Of a stretch of DNA of 64,000 nucleotides, positions 51,430 through 63,716 are shown piece after piece. The notes beneath the pieces were generated by a model that saw only the letters and a list, made by a program, of their open reading frames with translations, did not search any database and was not told the DNA's origin. A program made the translations under genes and the position numbers. Each line of letters begins with the position of its first letter. The first letter of the stretch is position 1. The DNA is from Cavia porcellus (taxonomy: Eukaryota > Chordata > Mammalia > Rodentia > Caviidae), in NCBI RefSeq assembly GCF_034190915.1, contig NW_026947493.1, positions 43,828,501 through 43,892,500 of the forward strand. Reading direction: 5' to 3'.

Positions 51430-51965
51430 ATTTTGAAGAGAATAAAACCAAATGAAGTAAAACAATAGTGTTAATCAAAACAAAGCAATGAATGTGGTAC
51501 AGGACTTCAAAACAATATAGAAAGAAATCTGTAAAGGCTACTATACTGTCTCTTGTTATCTTCAAAATAACTGCCCATACCTTCAGGCACAACAAAACCA
51601 AAGAAAACAGAACAGAATAAAACCAATAAAAAAAAATGAAAGCAATACAGGACCTCAAACAAAATAATAGGGAAACATCAGTGGCTACCTTTATGCCTTT
51701 CGTTAACTTCAAAGTGGCTGCCCATACCATCAGACACAACGCAGTTAAACAAAACAAAATAGAAGAAAATCAACCAAAACAAAGCAATGAAAGCAATACA
51801 GGACTTTGAAACAGGATACTAGGAAATCAATAATGGTGACGATATTTTGTTATCTTTGAAATAGCTGTCCATGCCATCAAGTGTAATAAAATCAAACATA
51901 ACAAAGCAAATTAAAACCAGACTAATCAGAGCAATTAATACAGGTTTTCAAAACACAGTAATAGG
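51430..51965 (-). repeat. 150-bp tandem array, best-preserved copy
   Basis: The ACTTCAAAA-type marker recurs at 51505, 51653, 51804 and about 51945 (periods 148, 151, about 142). The minus strand is open for 109 codons (51757-51428) with CLMVWAATLKLTKGIKVAT and CLKVWAVILKITRDSIVAF 49 residues apart. Confidence 0.8.
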
Positions 51966-52159
51966 TTAACAGTGGCCACTACCTTCCAATTTTAGATATT
52001 TCCTTGCCTTTTACTTTCACAATATTTATTATGTGTTTTGGATCCCACTAACTTTTTAAATTTTTTATACTATGGAGACAACACAATATTCACCCATGTG
52101 ACTCTGAACTGTTTCACCATAAGCATGATCTCAAGTTGCATCCATTAACCTACAAGAGC

Positions 52160-52505
52160 CTAAAGGTTATCTTTCTTTATAGCTGAACAACTTTCCATTA
52201 TATAAAAATGCCATGTCTTTCTTAGCCACTCTGCAGCTGATGGACAAGCTACCCCCACTTTTTTCTGGTTCTCTGTCACATAAAGCATTGTTCTTTCTCC
52301 TTTGACTTTCGGTCTATGAACCCCCTTTTGAGTTAAATGTGTTTCTTGTATAAAGCACATTGATGGATCCTGTCTCCTGATTCACTCTGCCTGTGCTTCT
52401 TTTTATTGGTGAATTGAGGTCATCTATATGGTTATGGCTGACATGCACTGGCTCATCTCTGTCATGATATTTTCCTGCCATTGGCTGCCTACTTTTCTCC
52501 TTCAT
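52160..52505 (-). pseudogene. L1 ORF2 remnant, internally deleted
   Basis: The N-terminal endonuclease start is seen as HNHIDDLNSPIKRS and, after a frame change, CFIQETHLTQKG. It then joins GERTMLYVTENQKKVGVA directly to CPSAAEWLRKTWHFYIMESC, which belongs to the last ~100 residues of ORF2. No catalytic core remains. Confidence 0.8.
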
Positions 52506-53400
52506 TCATTTCTCCTTCATTCAACTGTCTGCCCTGCTTGGTGATCCCCCTCTGCCACTGTTCCTGGAACCATAGTGTTTTTTTAAAATATCTCTCTAGA
52601 ATGTCTTTCAGTATTCGTTGTAGGGTTGGTTTTATGGTCATGAATTTCTTCAGCTGTTCTTTGTTATGGAAGTATCTTGTTTCTCCATTAATTCTGAAAT
52701 ACAGTTTTTCAGGGTACATCAAACTGGGTTGGAAGTTGTTTTCTTTCAGGACTTGAAATACTTTACCCCAAGTTCTTCTTGACTTGGTGGACTGTGTTGA
52801 GAAGTCTGTCATGATTCTGATGGATTTTCCTTTATAGGTGATCTGTTTCTTTACTTTAACAGCTTTTGATATTCTGATCTTGTGTTAAATTTCTGGAATC
52901 TTGATTATTATATGTCTGGGTGTAGATTTACATTGGTTATGGCTATCTGGAGTTCTATATGCCTCACTTAGGTGTATATCATGTCCTTTCCCCATATTTG
53001 GGAAGTTTTCTACTATTCTGTAAACAGAATTTTAATGTTATTTGTGTTGACCCCTGCTTTTTTCACTGACACTTATTATTCTCACGTTATTTTGCTTTGT
53101 GTGGTCTTACAGTCCTTGGATTGTTATTTCCCGGTTTCTTGTTATTTTTAAGAGATCTTTCCTTTCACAACTGCAAGCTACAAATCTGTCTTCAATGTCT
53201 AAAAGTCTATCTTTAGTTTCTTTCTAGTGATTTTGCCAGCTTTCAATGGAGTTTTTAATTTCCTGGATCTCTTTTTGAATCTGTTTCATGTATTCTGAAT
53301 CTTTTTTATATTGCTCATTCACAGTTTCCCTCATTTTCCTATGTTCCTCTATTTTTTAAAATCTATAACTTCTTTAGAGATGCTTAGCAGTTTCTACAGT
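52489..53400 (-). pseudogene. Broken L1 ORF1
   Basis: The C-terminal domain is clear at 52812-52489 (GKVFQVLKENNFQP, KPTLQRILKDILE). The RRM and coiled-coil part follows at higher coordinates in broken frames (CATGTATTCTGAATC-type antisense, 53290). Confidence 0.8.
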
Positions 53401-53599
53401 ATGTTTTTTGTTTCTTCTTTTATCTGAGATAGTATTTCTGTTCTAATTTCTTTTATAGCCTCATGATGTTTTTTGAAATTTTTTGATTTGATTTTTTGAA
53501 GGGGATAATATTTTCTTTATACACCATGAGGAGTTTCTTTTGGCTGTGTTTCCTGTTTTACTAATGCAAGTTAATTAAGTTGAATAACAAAAGTTAATA

Positions 53600-53955
53600 T
53601 GAAGGGATAACAAGTGCTTTGAGTAGTGGTAGTACATTCTGGAGCCCAATTTTAGTTAAAATTATACTTCTGGTTTTTTCAGAAAATTATATTGGCTTAT
53701 TTTTTTATTTTGAAATTTTTTGATTTGTCATGCAGGTACATGGTGTGCCATGCAAATTGCTGCTTCATGTGTCTAGGTGTCCACTTTTATCCAGAAAAAT
53801 CACTTTTACTGGTTTTTTTTTGGTATTATTTCAGGAACAGTCAACATATTTAAAAGCACAAATGTAGTTTTATTATATGCATCTATGAAAAAATCATTTT
53901 ACACAAATAACAGCATTCTTTTTATATTGTATAGATTCATTAACCTTGTTTTGTT

Positions 53956-54005
<50 letters not shown>

Positions 54006-54400
54006 TGTGTGCGTGTGTGTGTGTGTGAGATCCTGGAGATTTGTCCAAATCATTGCACAAAAATAGCAGTCTCATTCTGGCTCCATAGTATTTTATTGTA
54101 TAATTTGAGCTTAATTTACTTAATGAGTCCTTTGTTGATGTTATTTGGAATGGTTCTAATCTCTTGCTCCTGTGAGGAGTGTTGTGATTAATACAGTCTT
54201 CATACAGAAGTAATTCCCAATGCATGTGAGTTTAGCAGCAGGATAAATTCCTGTAACAACAACTCACTCAATAACAAGGGACAGATATTTTTAATAGACA
54301 CTGCCAAATATTCTCCCCTAGAAGTTGTACCTGAAAGTACTATTAAAGGCAATTTATATGATTACCTATTTTCCCATATCCTTCCAATTTCATTCATTTC
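53600..54400 (-). mobile_element. Old L1 fragment with microsatellite
   Basis: CTCCATAGTATTTTATTGTA and CTAGAAGTTGTACCTGAAAG resemble the antisense of an L1M ORF2 end. Low identity. Confidence 0.4.
53958..54028 (+). repeat. (GT)n microsatellite
   Basis: About 35 GT units with short interruptions (GAGTGTGTGC). Confidence 0.97.
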
Positions 54401-55650
54401 TGTCTTTTAACACATAGAACTGTGGTGACTAATATAAGATTATAGGCTCATGTCATATGGTCAAAAAAGGTGTTTTTATGTATCATTTGCACATAGGTGG
54501 AGAAAATACAGTTGAAGAAGAAAGTTAAAAACTGTTTCTTTGATCTGAATAGTGGATGAAGAAGTAGCATTTAAGCAGAGTGCCTACAAGTGCCATGTGC
54601 TCAGTAAATGGAAAATGACTCTTATGGTTCTATAATGAGTTTCACTAAGTTCTCAGAGTGGTATAGTTGGATGGAATAATTTAACACCACGTAGTGGCAA
54701 CAAGATCTTGTATTTAAGTAATACTTATTACTGGGGTTCATTTCAATAAAATCACATAGTTTAATTGGTCATTTAGCTAACCGCTTTCATGTCGAAGGAG
54801 AAAATGAGTATAAAATGTGTACTATTAACAGAAAAAGTTTTTCTTCAAAGTGGAATTCTAAAATTAAATTTTGAAAACACTTAAAAGACAAAACAATACT
54901 AGATTACTAATTCCAGCATTTTGACATTTTCCCCATTTTTCCTCCCTGTGTTAGTATGCTGTATACACATATCTGTCACATGTATATATAAGCACCTGAT
55001 GTATCATGTAGAATTGTAATCACAGTGAAAAAATAATTAGCCAATATTAGATTCAATTTTATATCAGTATTTTTATTTTTTTCATGAACAACTTGTCCAT
55101 TTTTCTGACTTTCTAAGATTTCACCAACTGAATGTGTCTATTAACTTACTTAACCATTGCTATGGAATTCTTATGCTGATTGGTTTGGACAGATTTGAGG
55201 GTCTGCTTTGACTCTTCTCAGTGTTCATGTACATCTAGACATCTACCCGTAAAGCTTCTGGCACTGTATTTGTGCTGAGGATTCACAAGTCTCAATGTTC
55301 AGACTATATCCTTGTCAACACTCCACGTCTGTATCTAGTTATCTATTCACATCTTTCCCTTGATTACCACTTCATGTCCACTGCTCAAGGTCTGATTCTT
55401 GTTTTCCACCAAACCTTTCACTACTTACTAGATGCAAAATTTTATTAGGCATTTTCTCTACCCAAAAATCACTTCATTGGGAAATGGAGTTGTTCTGGAT
55501 GTCTCCCTCTTTGAACGTTGCCTTTTCCATTTCACCGGTGTCTTGGTGGATGCTGCTGTTTTTAGTTTCTCCTGAACTGCCTTTGATGTTTCTGCTCAAG
55601 TGACCTTCAGATATCAGTGAGTATTTTTCCAGCTAGAAAGCTTTTAAAGG
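54400..55650. other. Intronic sequence, nothing recognised
   Basis: AT-rich, no feature identified. Confidence 0.4.
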
Positions 55651-55656
55651 TTCTGT

Positions 55657-56025
55657 AATAGTTTGGATATGTGTTCCCTAAAAGACCTTATGTTAAAGGT
55701 TTGTAGCCTATGGCATTATTGGGAAGTGGTGGAATCTTTAGAAGGTAGGGCCTAGTGCGATGTCTTTGGGTCATTATAGGATTGCCCTTGAAAGAGACTG
55801 TGGAATCTCAATACCTTTCTCTTTCTCATTTTGCTTCCCGGGCCATAAGGTATGTGGTTTTGCTTTACCATGTGTTCTTGCTGTGATGCAATGTCTCATC
55901 ACAGGACTAAAAGCAACAGGGCTAACTGTTCATGGACTAGAACCTCAGAAACCATGAACCACAATAAATCTTTAAATTGATTGTCTGAGGAATTTGTTAT
56001 AGTAATGGAAAGCTAGCACACACTA
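55657..56025 (+). mobile_element. MaLR-class LTR
   Basis: GTAATAGTTTGGATATGTGT, GAAGTGGTGGAATCTTTAGA and CCACAATAAATCTTTAAATT are in sense MaLR order, including the late AATAAA. Confidence 0.8.
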
Positions 56026-56774
56026 TCTGTTTCCCAGTGTTTTTCAAGCAATTCTATCAACCTACCTGTATTAGAGAAAGCCCTCATAGATTGAAAGTGG
56101 AGAACTTCTTTCAAATCTGTGTTTTACCTTAAAGATTTATGTGAATTATACAGTTCACTCAATTATATATTTGAGTTTATTTTGACAAGAGTTCTCCTTT
56201 CAAATTCTTTCAATCAAATTGATGTGTTTTGAAAGAGTGCTATGACTTTTTGTGACTTCCTTTGTGATGTAACCCCATATATTTATAACACTTCTTGAAA
56301 TAGCATAGCTTTCTAGAATAAAATCTGCCATGCTCACTGTGTCACAGGAGACTACATGTTCAGCAGGCACTTTCACACAGGTCTCTCTCCTCTTGCCAGT
56401 GCCTTCTCCCATCCTTCATCCAGTTATGCTGGCCTCTTGTCCTCACCTACCTCCATTCAGTTACCTGCTACATTATTTCCTTATGGCCTTCATCTATTTG
56501 TCCTATGTACAATGACTTCTTGACTTTTTATCCTTTCATCTTCTGCTCAAGTTTGGTTTACCTGATGACAAAGATATTTTTAAATATTCAAATCCACTAT
56601 TATCTCCTCTATGAAAACTTTTCTGATTTTATCAAATATCTACATATGTGTATATACATATATTTCTACATAGATATAGAAATGGTTAATTTCTGATGGT
56701 CTAATTCTGATGGTTAATTTTATGTGTCAGTTTGGTTAAGCCATGGTATCCAGATAATATTTGATTAAACAATG
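56026..56774. other. Intronic sequence, nothing recognised
   Basis: No feature identified. Confidence 0.4.
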
Positions 56775-57180
56775 TCTTATTACTTTTCTCACTGCTGAGG
56801 CAAAGTACTTGACACTCACAAATTTAGGGAGGAAAGGTTTATTTTGGCTTACTGTTCATAGAGGTTTCAGTCCATAGTTGGCTGGCTTCAGGGCAGGGTG
56901 GCATCACAGAGGGCTATTGCAAAAGAGGAACAGTCCATAGTAGAGTAGGCAGGAGACAGCAGAAGTCATCAGCCTTCCATTCATCTTTCCTTTTTATTCT
57001 ACCCAGGGTACCACCCTATTGGTTGGTGCCATCATACCCAGGGTGGACCTTTTGACTGTTCCTGGAGTTCTGTAGTTCACTAGAGTTTTGTGCAGTCTGG
57101 GAAATGCAGTTCTTGAAGACAGCTTGATGGTAAGGGGACTGCCTATGTGCCTCTTAATATTATTCCACACACTAAAACTT
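56775..57180 (-). mobile_element. MaLR-class LTR
   Basis: TTATTACTTTTCTCACTGC, GGAGGAAAGGTTTATTTTGG and GAGGTTTCAGTCCATAGTTG are antisense MaLR. Confidence 0.7.
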
Positions 57181-57229
57181 TTAAAAAACAATTATGAAAA
57201 GTGGTAGACAAAAGAATACTATTGCTTAC

Positions 57230-57262
57230 CTCTATCTACCTATCTTTCTATCTATCTATCAT
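57230..57262 (+). repeat. (TATC)n short microsatellite
   Basis: Imperfect CTAT/TATC run. Confidence 0.8.
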
Positions 57263-57264
57263 CA

Positions 57265-59435
57265 CATAAGAATAATATTCAGAAGAGATTTTTAATAAAA
57301 ATTAATTCAAAAGGAGTTTGGGTTAAAAATAAACACATAAATTAAAAAGGAATGGGGAATCTGAAGACATAAGAACACTAATACTTAATAATATTAGTAA
57401 TTCAGAAGGAACATAATGCTAGACTGATGTTCAAAACAGTAATAAAACCCTAAGATTCAAAGAAGTCAGATATTAATGAAATTTATGAACATAAAGAAAT
57501 GTAATTTTCTCAAATGCAAGTAATACACTGGAGGAAAATTGTCAAAGAGATGTTGTTTGTTTTCAAAATCAGAAGTGCAATAATTCTGAAAAATCACCAG
57601 CATGGCCGAAAAAGAATGAGTAGATTAAAGTTTTTAAAAAAACTTTTCTGATATGTCCAAGAAAGAGTAGAGGCCTTCCAAAGTATGAGAAACATGGGAG
57701 GGTTACCTGCTAAAACAGGTGCAGTAAAATTACTACACTTAAAAATCAGTTCCAAGTGAAAAGCCAGTATGTCAGTGTCCCAAGAACAAAAAGAGTAATT
57801 CTGCCAACTTCTCCTCCCTTCAAAAAATATTTTTATATGCTGCTTTCTTCAGTAACTTTCAAGCTGAACTATTTGTAAAAGGTTTTAAACTTCATAACAT
57901 CATTACTAAAAACTTCAGCAAAGATATTTATTTATAACATCAGAATGGATGTTATTAAAAAAAACTAGGTATTGTCCTTCAAATGGAAATTCTTATATAT
58001 TTACTAATATCAGAAAAATAAAACAAAGATATACCATTTCATGTACATACATATAATTAGTAGCTAACATTACTTATAATCTACAGTTACAAGATGTCCA
58101 TTTAGAAAAGAATTGGGCCATATAACGCATAGAGTATTAAATATAAAATAGGGAGATGAAATGATTTTTTCCATGTAGTCCATATCTATGCTAAAAAAAA
58201 GAAAAGCAACTTAACAAAAGATAAAATATTTCTTTTATTGAGACAGATTAGCTGGCAAAATGGATGAACATAAACAAAAAAATGAAAGCTTTTATAGTTT
58301 CTTTAAACCTTAGAAACAGAGGAAAAGATGATGCTTGCAAAAACATGTTCATATTGATGAATTAGATGAGCACTAGAAGGAGTTAACAATATATTCTTTA
58401 GCTTAGTAATTCTGGAGATAGAGATAATAGTCTACTAATTTCTAACAGGTACATTATTTTAAAAGGCTGATGTCCATGGCTGATTAACATGGCTGATGTC
58501 CATGCAATAGGAAAAGGTGGTATAGTAACAATCATGAACAGAAAATAGAAGAAAAGTTGAACTGAATGTCAGACAAAGTTTATAAGAGAGTAGAATTTTT
58601 GGATAAGGTCATAGATATGAACTAGAAAATGAAATGTTTATGAAGGATTCCTTATTGTTCAGTGTTTCATGAAAGGACACAGAATCCACTGTGGCTAGTT
58701 TAATCAGAGGGATGTTTTAAAAACATAAAATGTCATCTGAAGCCATTGGGAAGGAAACCGTGTTGACCTTCTTCCATGATTTCAAGAGGCATGATATGAA
58801 TTACCAAGAGGGCCATTTCTTCTTCCGCAATGAGGACATTTCAGAGAAGAGACAAGAAGGAGAGGGTGCCCCCCAGGAACCACACATTTCACACTGGCGC
58901 TGGATAGTAGAAACCACAGGAAAGTGACCCTCATCTTCCTTTCACACTGTCCCCAAGGGCGCCAAACTAGTAGAACCTGTATCATATCCAGACAGCAAGC
59001 TTAACAGTCTGGGAAAGTCAGTCTTTATTGTTTTGGCCTCAAGAAGGTCTTTTAGATGGACAGTGTCTATCCAGCCACTGCTATTGATCTCAAGAGAAAC
59101 TTAAAAGGAAAATATATAAAACAACAAAACCAAATCCCTAGCACTGCTGAACCAACCAGCGAAACAAACAAAACAATAAAAAGAACAAAGGAAACTAGAA
59201 ATATCTGTCATAACCAGTTTTTCCTAAGTTTCAGCACTCATTTTAATCTACTCCCCTCAAATATCCAAAAGACTACTATAGAGAATTTAAAAAGGCCATC
59301 GTAATAAGAATAATATATGCCACAAAGCTACACATTTTTATTCTGAAACTTTTCTTTTGAAAAATAAACTGTTTTAGACAGAGTTATTTTAGACACAATT
59401 ATGGTATTGATAGAAGGTCCATCATCACATAGTCA
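57265..59435. other. Intronic sequence, nothing named
   Basis: The stretch 58600-59050 has less AT bias and two overlapping open stretches on opposite strands (58730-58927, 58985-58782). It looks like an old repeat I cannot name. Confidence 0.4.
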
Positions 59436-59444
59436 GGCCCAGGC

Positions 59445-59680
59445 TGGGCAAGCCTGTAATCCCACCTATTTAGGAGGCCGAGACTGGAAAATCTCAAGTT
59501 TAAGGTCAGTCTGGGCAACTTAGTGAGTTGCTATCTCAAAATTAAAAAGTAAAACGTTTGGAGGATGTAAACCATATTTCTTATACTGCGTTAGACTGAG
59601 AGTTTTAATCGGAGGAATAGCAGTGTCTAGTATATGCAAGACCCTAGGATCAATGCCAGCTACAAAGAAAAAGGAAAGGA
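59445..59680 (+). mobile_element. Composite B1-ID SINE, diverged
   Basis: GCAAGCCTGTAATCCCACCT and GTTGCTATCTCAAAATTAAA are B1. AGACCCTAGGATCAATGCC is the ID half. Confidence 0.7.
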
Positions 59681-59689
59681 AGAAAGCAA

Positions 59690-61284
59690 GGATGAAATAA
59701 AGAAAAAAAAAATAGTAGTCAGGCCAACATTAATTCCAGTTGTGTTTATGTTCAAAATAGTAGCTTGGTTTTCTTGCAGTGTGACAGAATTACGGCAGAT
59801 ACTTGGATAAGAGCTCCTGTGCAAACACATAAATCACTAAATAAATCACTTTGAACGCAGTGAAGGTCTCAAAAACATTCTTAAGGAAATAAGCTTGAAT
59901 CACAAGAATGAGAATGACAGAAGGTACAGCAAAAGCTGCAGGAGTGCTTGGGTGTTTGCTGATCTCACATCCACAGATTTATAGTGGTCACATGTGGAAG
60001 GATTAGAGGATAAAGATTTGAGCCTTCAATGTGTAGGAAAGGGCCACGGTAAACACACTCCCTACGATCCGTAGTATTTTCAGATTTTCAGCGTTCTATA
60101 TTTTTAACTCCTCTATAAAATCCACAATTAAGCATAGTAATTTAGCTCACTTATCTTCTAATTTTAAAATTTCCATAAAAGATGTTAGATGATTAACATA
60201 CCTTTTTTTTACACATTAAATTGGTTGCAAAGTAAAGAATAGGCTAAACCAACAGATTTTCCCAATGTATTTCTTCAACTTTCCAAATAATTGCTTGAGA
60301 GTTGATTATAAATTCATTATATTAAGACCTTCAGGACTTTGTGATATAATTTATAGTACCTTGCATTATAGACAGTGCTTAATACACTTGTTTGGATTTA
60401 AAATTGGGTAAATGTGAAACATGGTAGAATTATCTTTAATAGAGGTACAGGAATATTAAGGGGTAGGTGATAGTCCATTGTACATATCATTCTTAGTTAA
60501 AAGTTATTCAGATCTTGTCTACAACTCTCCAGTGATGGACACTCACTTTCTTATAAGGCAGTATGTTCTTGTGAGCTCTGGGCTTTTGAAAATTTGATGT
60601 GGATTACTTTTCTCCCTGAACTTACCTCGAGGCCAGACTTAGCAGTTCCTCACATCCCCAGACAGCAGATCCAAATCCATCAATCCTTAGAAAGTGAATA
60701 GATCTTACTTACCAGTGGTGACTGACAGAACACTAAAGAGAGGTTATATATTCTACAGAAAACTTTAATTAAAATCCTCTTTAGATGCGTTTGAGTCCCC
60801 AATTCCCTTTTGAGACCTAGAAATGTTATCTCACTGTTTTTCTCTTCCTTTGTCTCAAATCTAGCTGATGAAATTCCTTATATTTTCAGAGCAATTCAAT
60901 TTAGATCTCAGCTGGTAACAGCTATCTCAAAACAAAAGCCCTTCAGCTGGAAGTAGCTGTCCTTGTAGAAAGCAGGCCAGTGGCCATCTATTGTTATTTC
61001 ACAAGTACTTGCTGAAAACCACCAGTATGTAACCATTTCCCCCCTCAACACAGATGGTCTATTACAATATTTGCACAACCAAAACTGGTCCCTGTTTTTG
61101 AGATAGAGTGAGGAGGTGGTAACAAGAAAAGGGCATATGTTGATAGGAAAAAATATGATGAAACTATTAAAAAATATAATTCTCTCTACAATTCACTTGG
61201 TTTATAATAGGTAAATTAATGTCCTAAGCAGCTATTATATCTAAATAAGTACCTAACTTGCTCCTAAATGGAAATTAAGAATTC
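59690..61284. other. Intronic sequence, nothing recognised
   Basis: No exon or named repeat identified. Confidence 0.4.
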
Positions 61285-62590
61285 TTTTATTAATTGGCTT
61301 TATTGTTGTTTTATAATAGCTGTAATTCACATATTATAACATTCACCATTTAACAGTATATAGTTCAATGGCTTTTAGTATATTCATGATTACTACTATT
61401 ATCTAATTTCAGAACATGTTTATTAATTCAAAATAAAACTTCTCATTCATAGGCAGTCATGTATATTTTTCCTTGCCCCAGATCTTGGAAATCACTAATC
61501 TACCATGACACTATGGATTTGCCTGTTCTGAACATTTCACATAAAGGGATGATACAACGTCTGATCTTGTGATTGGTTTATTTTACTTAGCACAGTGTTC
61601 TCCAGGTTCATCCATATTGCAGCATGTTATAGTACTTCATTTTTCCTATATCCAAATAATATTCCATTGTATTGTAGGAGATCAGAATATGCTTACTCCA
61701 AAACTGAAGGACTGAAGATTGAAGACTATTAAGAAGACTCAGATACAGAAAATCTCTCTACCTTTCCCATTTTAATTAAAAGCAGGATACAACTATGTAA
61801 AGATGCTCTTCCTACATTCTCTATGATGGATGTAGTATGAACCAGAGTTCTAATCTGCTTTGAATTGCCTTTTCTTGAGGCTTCTCCAGGGTAATGGTCC
61901 ACATACGGATTAAAAACTTGTTTTTCTCTTATTAATTTGTCTTTTGATACAGGAGCCTTTCCCAACTATGAACACATAAGGAAATTATATTTCATCTCTA
62001 ACCATGTGGGTATATGGCTTTTTATCTGTTAACTAGTAGATAGATATTTCATTTGCTTCCTCTTTTTGGCTACTATCAATAAATCTATCAACAGTCACTG
62101 AGTCGATAAATGTTTTTCAGGCAGAGTGGAACTGCTGTCACATGAGAACTCTATGCTTAGACTTTTAAGGAACAAATTATTTTCCAAGTGACTGTACCAT
62201 TGTACATTTTCATGAGCAAGTATAAGTGTGCCACTTTTTACACATTCTCACCATTCTCTTATCTTTTTTATTTTTAGCCATCTTGTGAGTACAAAGCAGT
62301 ACTCTGCTGTGGTTTTGATGTGTGTTTCCCTGACAAAAAACAATGCTGAGCATTTTTTCATGTGCTTATTTCCACTGGTATACTTAGAGGAAATGTCTGT
62401 TCAAACCACTTGAGCTTTTTAAAATTGAGGTGTCTCTTTATGGTGGAGTCGTGAGAGCTTTTTTAGCTAATAAGCCCTTACCAGAAACATGATTTGCAAA
62501 CGTGTTCCCCTAGTCTGTAGGTTTTTCTAAATTGTAATTATGTTTAGGCAACACTTGATTATTCAAAGGTTAAAGTTTTGCCTCTCTCTT
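61285..62590 (-). mobile_element. Old L1 3' end, split by an LTR-like insertion
   Basis: GTATATAGTTCAATGGCTTT, CTCCAGGTTCATCCATATTG, then after the insertion GACTGTACCATTGTACATTT and AGCCATCTTGTGAGTACAAA are the antisense of an L1M 3' UTR and ORF2 end. Confidence 0.75.
61672..61975 (-). mobile_element. LTR-like insertion, family not named
   Basis: A 300-bp block interrupts the old L1. GTAGGAGATCAGAATATGC at one end and TTTGATACAGGAGCC at the other suggest an ERVL-type LTR. Ends uncertain. Confidence 0.35.
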
Positions 62591-62599
62591 GGATTTGTT

Positions 62600-63710
62600 C
62601 CAATTTAGAAATGCTAATACATGCAGCAGACTCTAAAATGAGATATGGAGGAAGGAAAAACTACAGTGTAGCAGAGAGCAATGTGCTCAATTACCTTTGG
62701 CAAATGAATGAATAAAATGTATGTATTTTTCCCTGATTTACACCACTACTCTGACTTGTAGTCCCTGCTGAATGTTGACCAATGGTGTTCATTTTGTGAC
62801 TTGAAGGTCTGCCAGGGAGATATGAAGTGCTGGAAAGGAACACCTTTTTCCATGTGCATGCTCTGAGCCTTCTGTCTAATCCACACTGAAGCACTAAGCA
62901 TGGCCAGACGAGAGTCTGCACTTTTTTCATGGTAAGAAGCAATTTAATGTTCTGCTAATGCTCAATAACTTAAGGCAACAGTTGTTGTAGCAGTTCAAAG
63001 TTGATGCTGTAGGGTTTTTAATGATTCTGGGCATTTATACAGTGACTGTTTAGTTGGAGTTTCACTTAGAGGATTTCTTACTTAGTACTCCTGATCTGAG
63101 AATGCCGAGTGTGGTCTACTTTCTAATTGGCCAACCTCACAGTTTTAGGACCATGGATCTGCAGCTAGGAGGGAGGCCAGTCATATTTCCTGCACATCTG
63201 ATTAGCTGACTCCACCATGGAGATTGCATTACCGAATCCACAGTCCTAGTCAATGTACCTCCCTTATAATACTTTATCAAGATCATTTCACAACAGAAGT
63301 TGGTATAACCCTATGTATACTTTGAAGGTTCAAACACAGGAAAAATCTGAATGATTCAAACTAGGAAGAATCAAAGGAATTCTAGTAGGGACTGCTATTA
63401 GTTGAAGCTGAGCAATGAAAGAAGAAACGTGTATAAAGGAAATGGACTAGGTAAAGAAGGAAGAACAAAGAGAAACGAGACACTCCCTTGTAACAGGATA
63501 TAAACAGGAGTATACCTTTATACAGGCCAACCAGGCTGCCTGGTTCGTATTACTCAGCTCAGTTACCCACATAGTGGACACAGCCAAGGAAACTGCTAGA
63601 CATATGGACATAGGCTCTTGCTTACTAGTGAAACATCCATGTGGCTATGGGTATGTAAATGATCCCATTAGAGAACAGGCAAAAGGAGATTTTTAAAAAT
63701 TTATAGATTT
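62600..63710. other. Non-repetitive intronic sequence
   Basis: More balanced base composition than the neighbours, with no recognisable repeat. Only a chance-length minus open stretch (62942-62691) is present. Function unknown. Confidence 0.4.
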
Positions 63711-63716
63711 ACAGAG

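Larger units (their letters stand above)
51425..53560 (-). mobile_element. Reduced L1 with deleted ORF2 and 3' tandem array
   Basis: In L1 sense: an ORF1 remnant (about 53400-52489) and the first part of ORF2 up to KKVGVA (ending about 52250). A direct join follows to the ORF2 C-terminus (PSAAEWLRKTWHFYIMESCS, to about 52160). Then come the 3' UTR (52160-51965) and a four-unit array of about 150 bp (51960-51430). It ends in a T-rich plus-strand tail. More than 1,000 codons of ORF2, including reverse transcriptase, are absent. No target-site duplication was identified and the 5' end is uncertain. Confidence 0.8.

Noticed and set aside
52481..52756. Plus-strand open stretch of 91 codons
   Set aside because: Antisense of the L1 ORF1 remnant.
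53777..54225. Open stretches rich in Cys-Val or His-Thr on both strands
   Set aside because: They are translations of the GT microsatellite.
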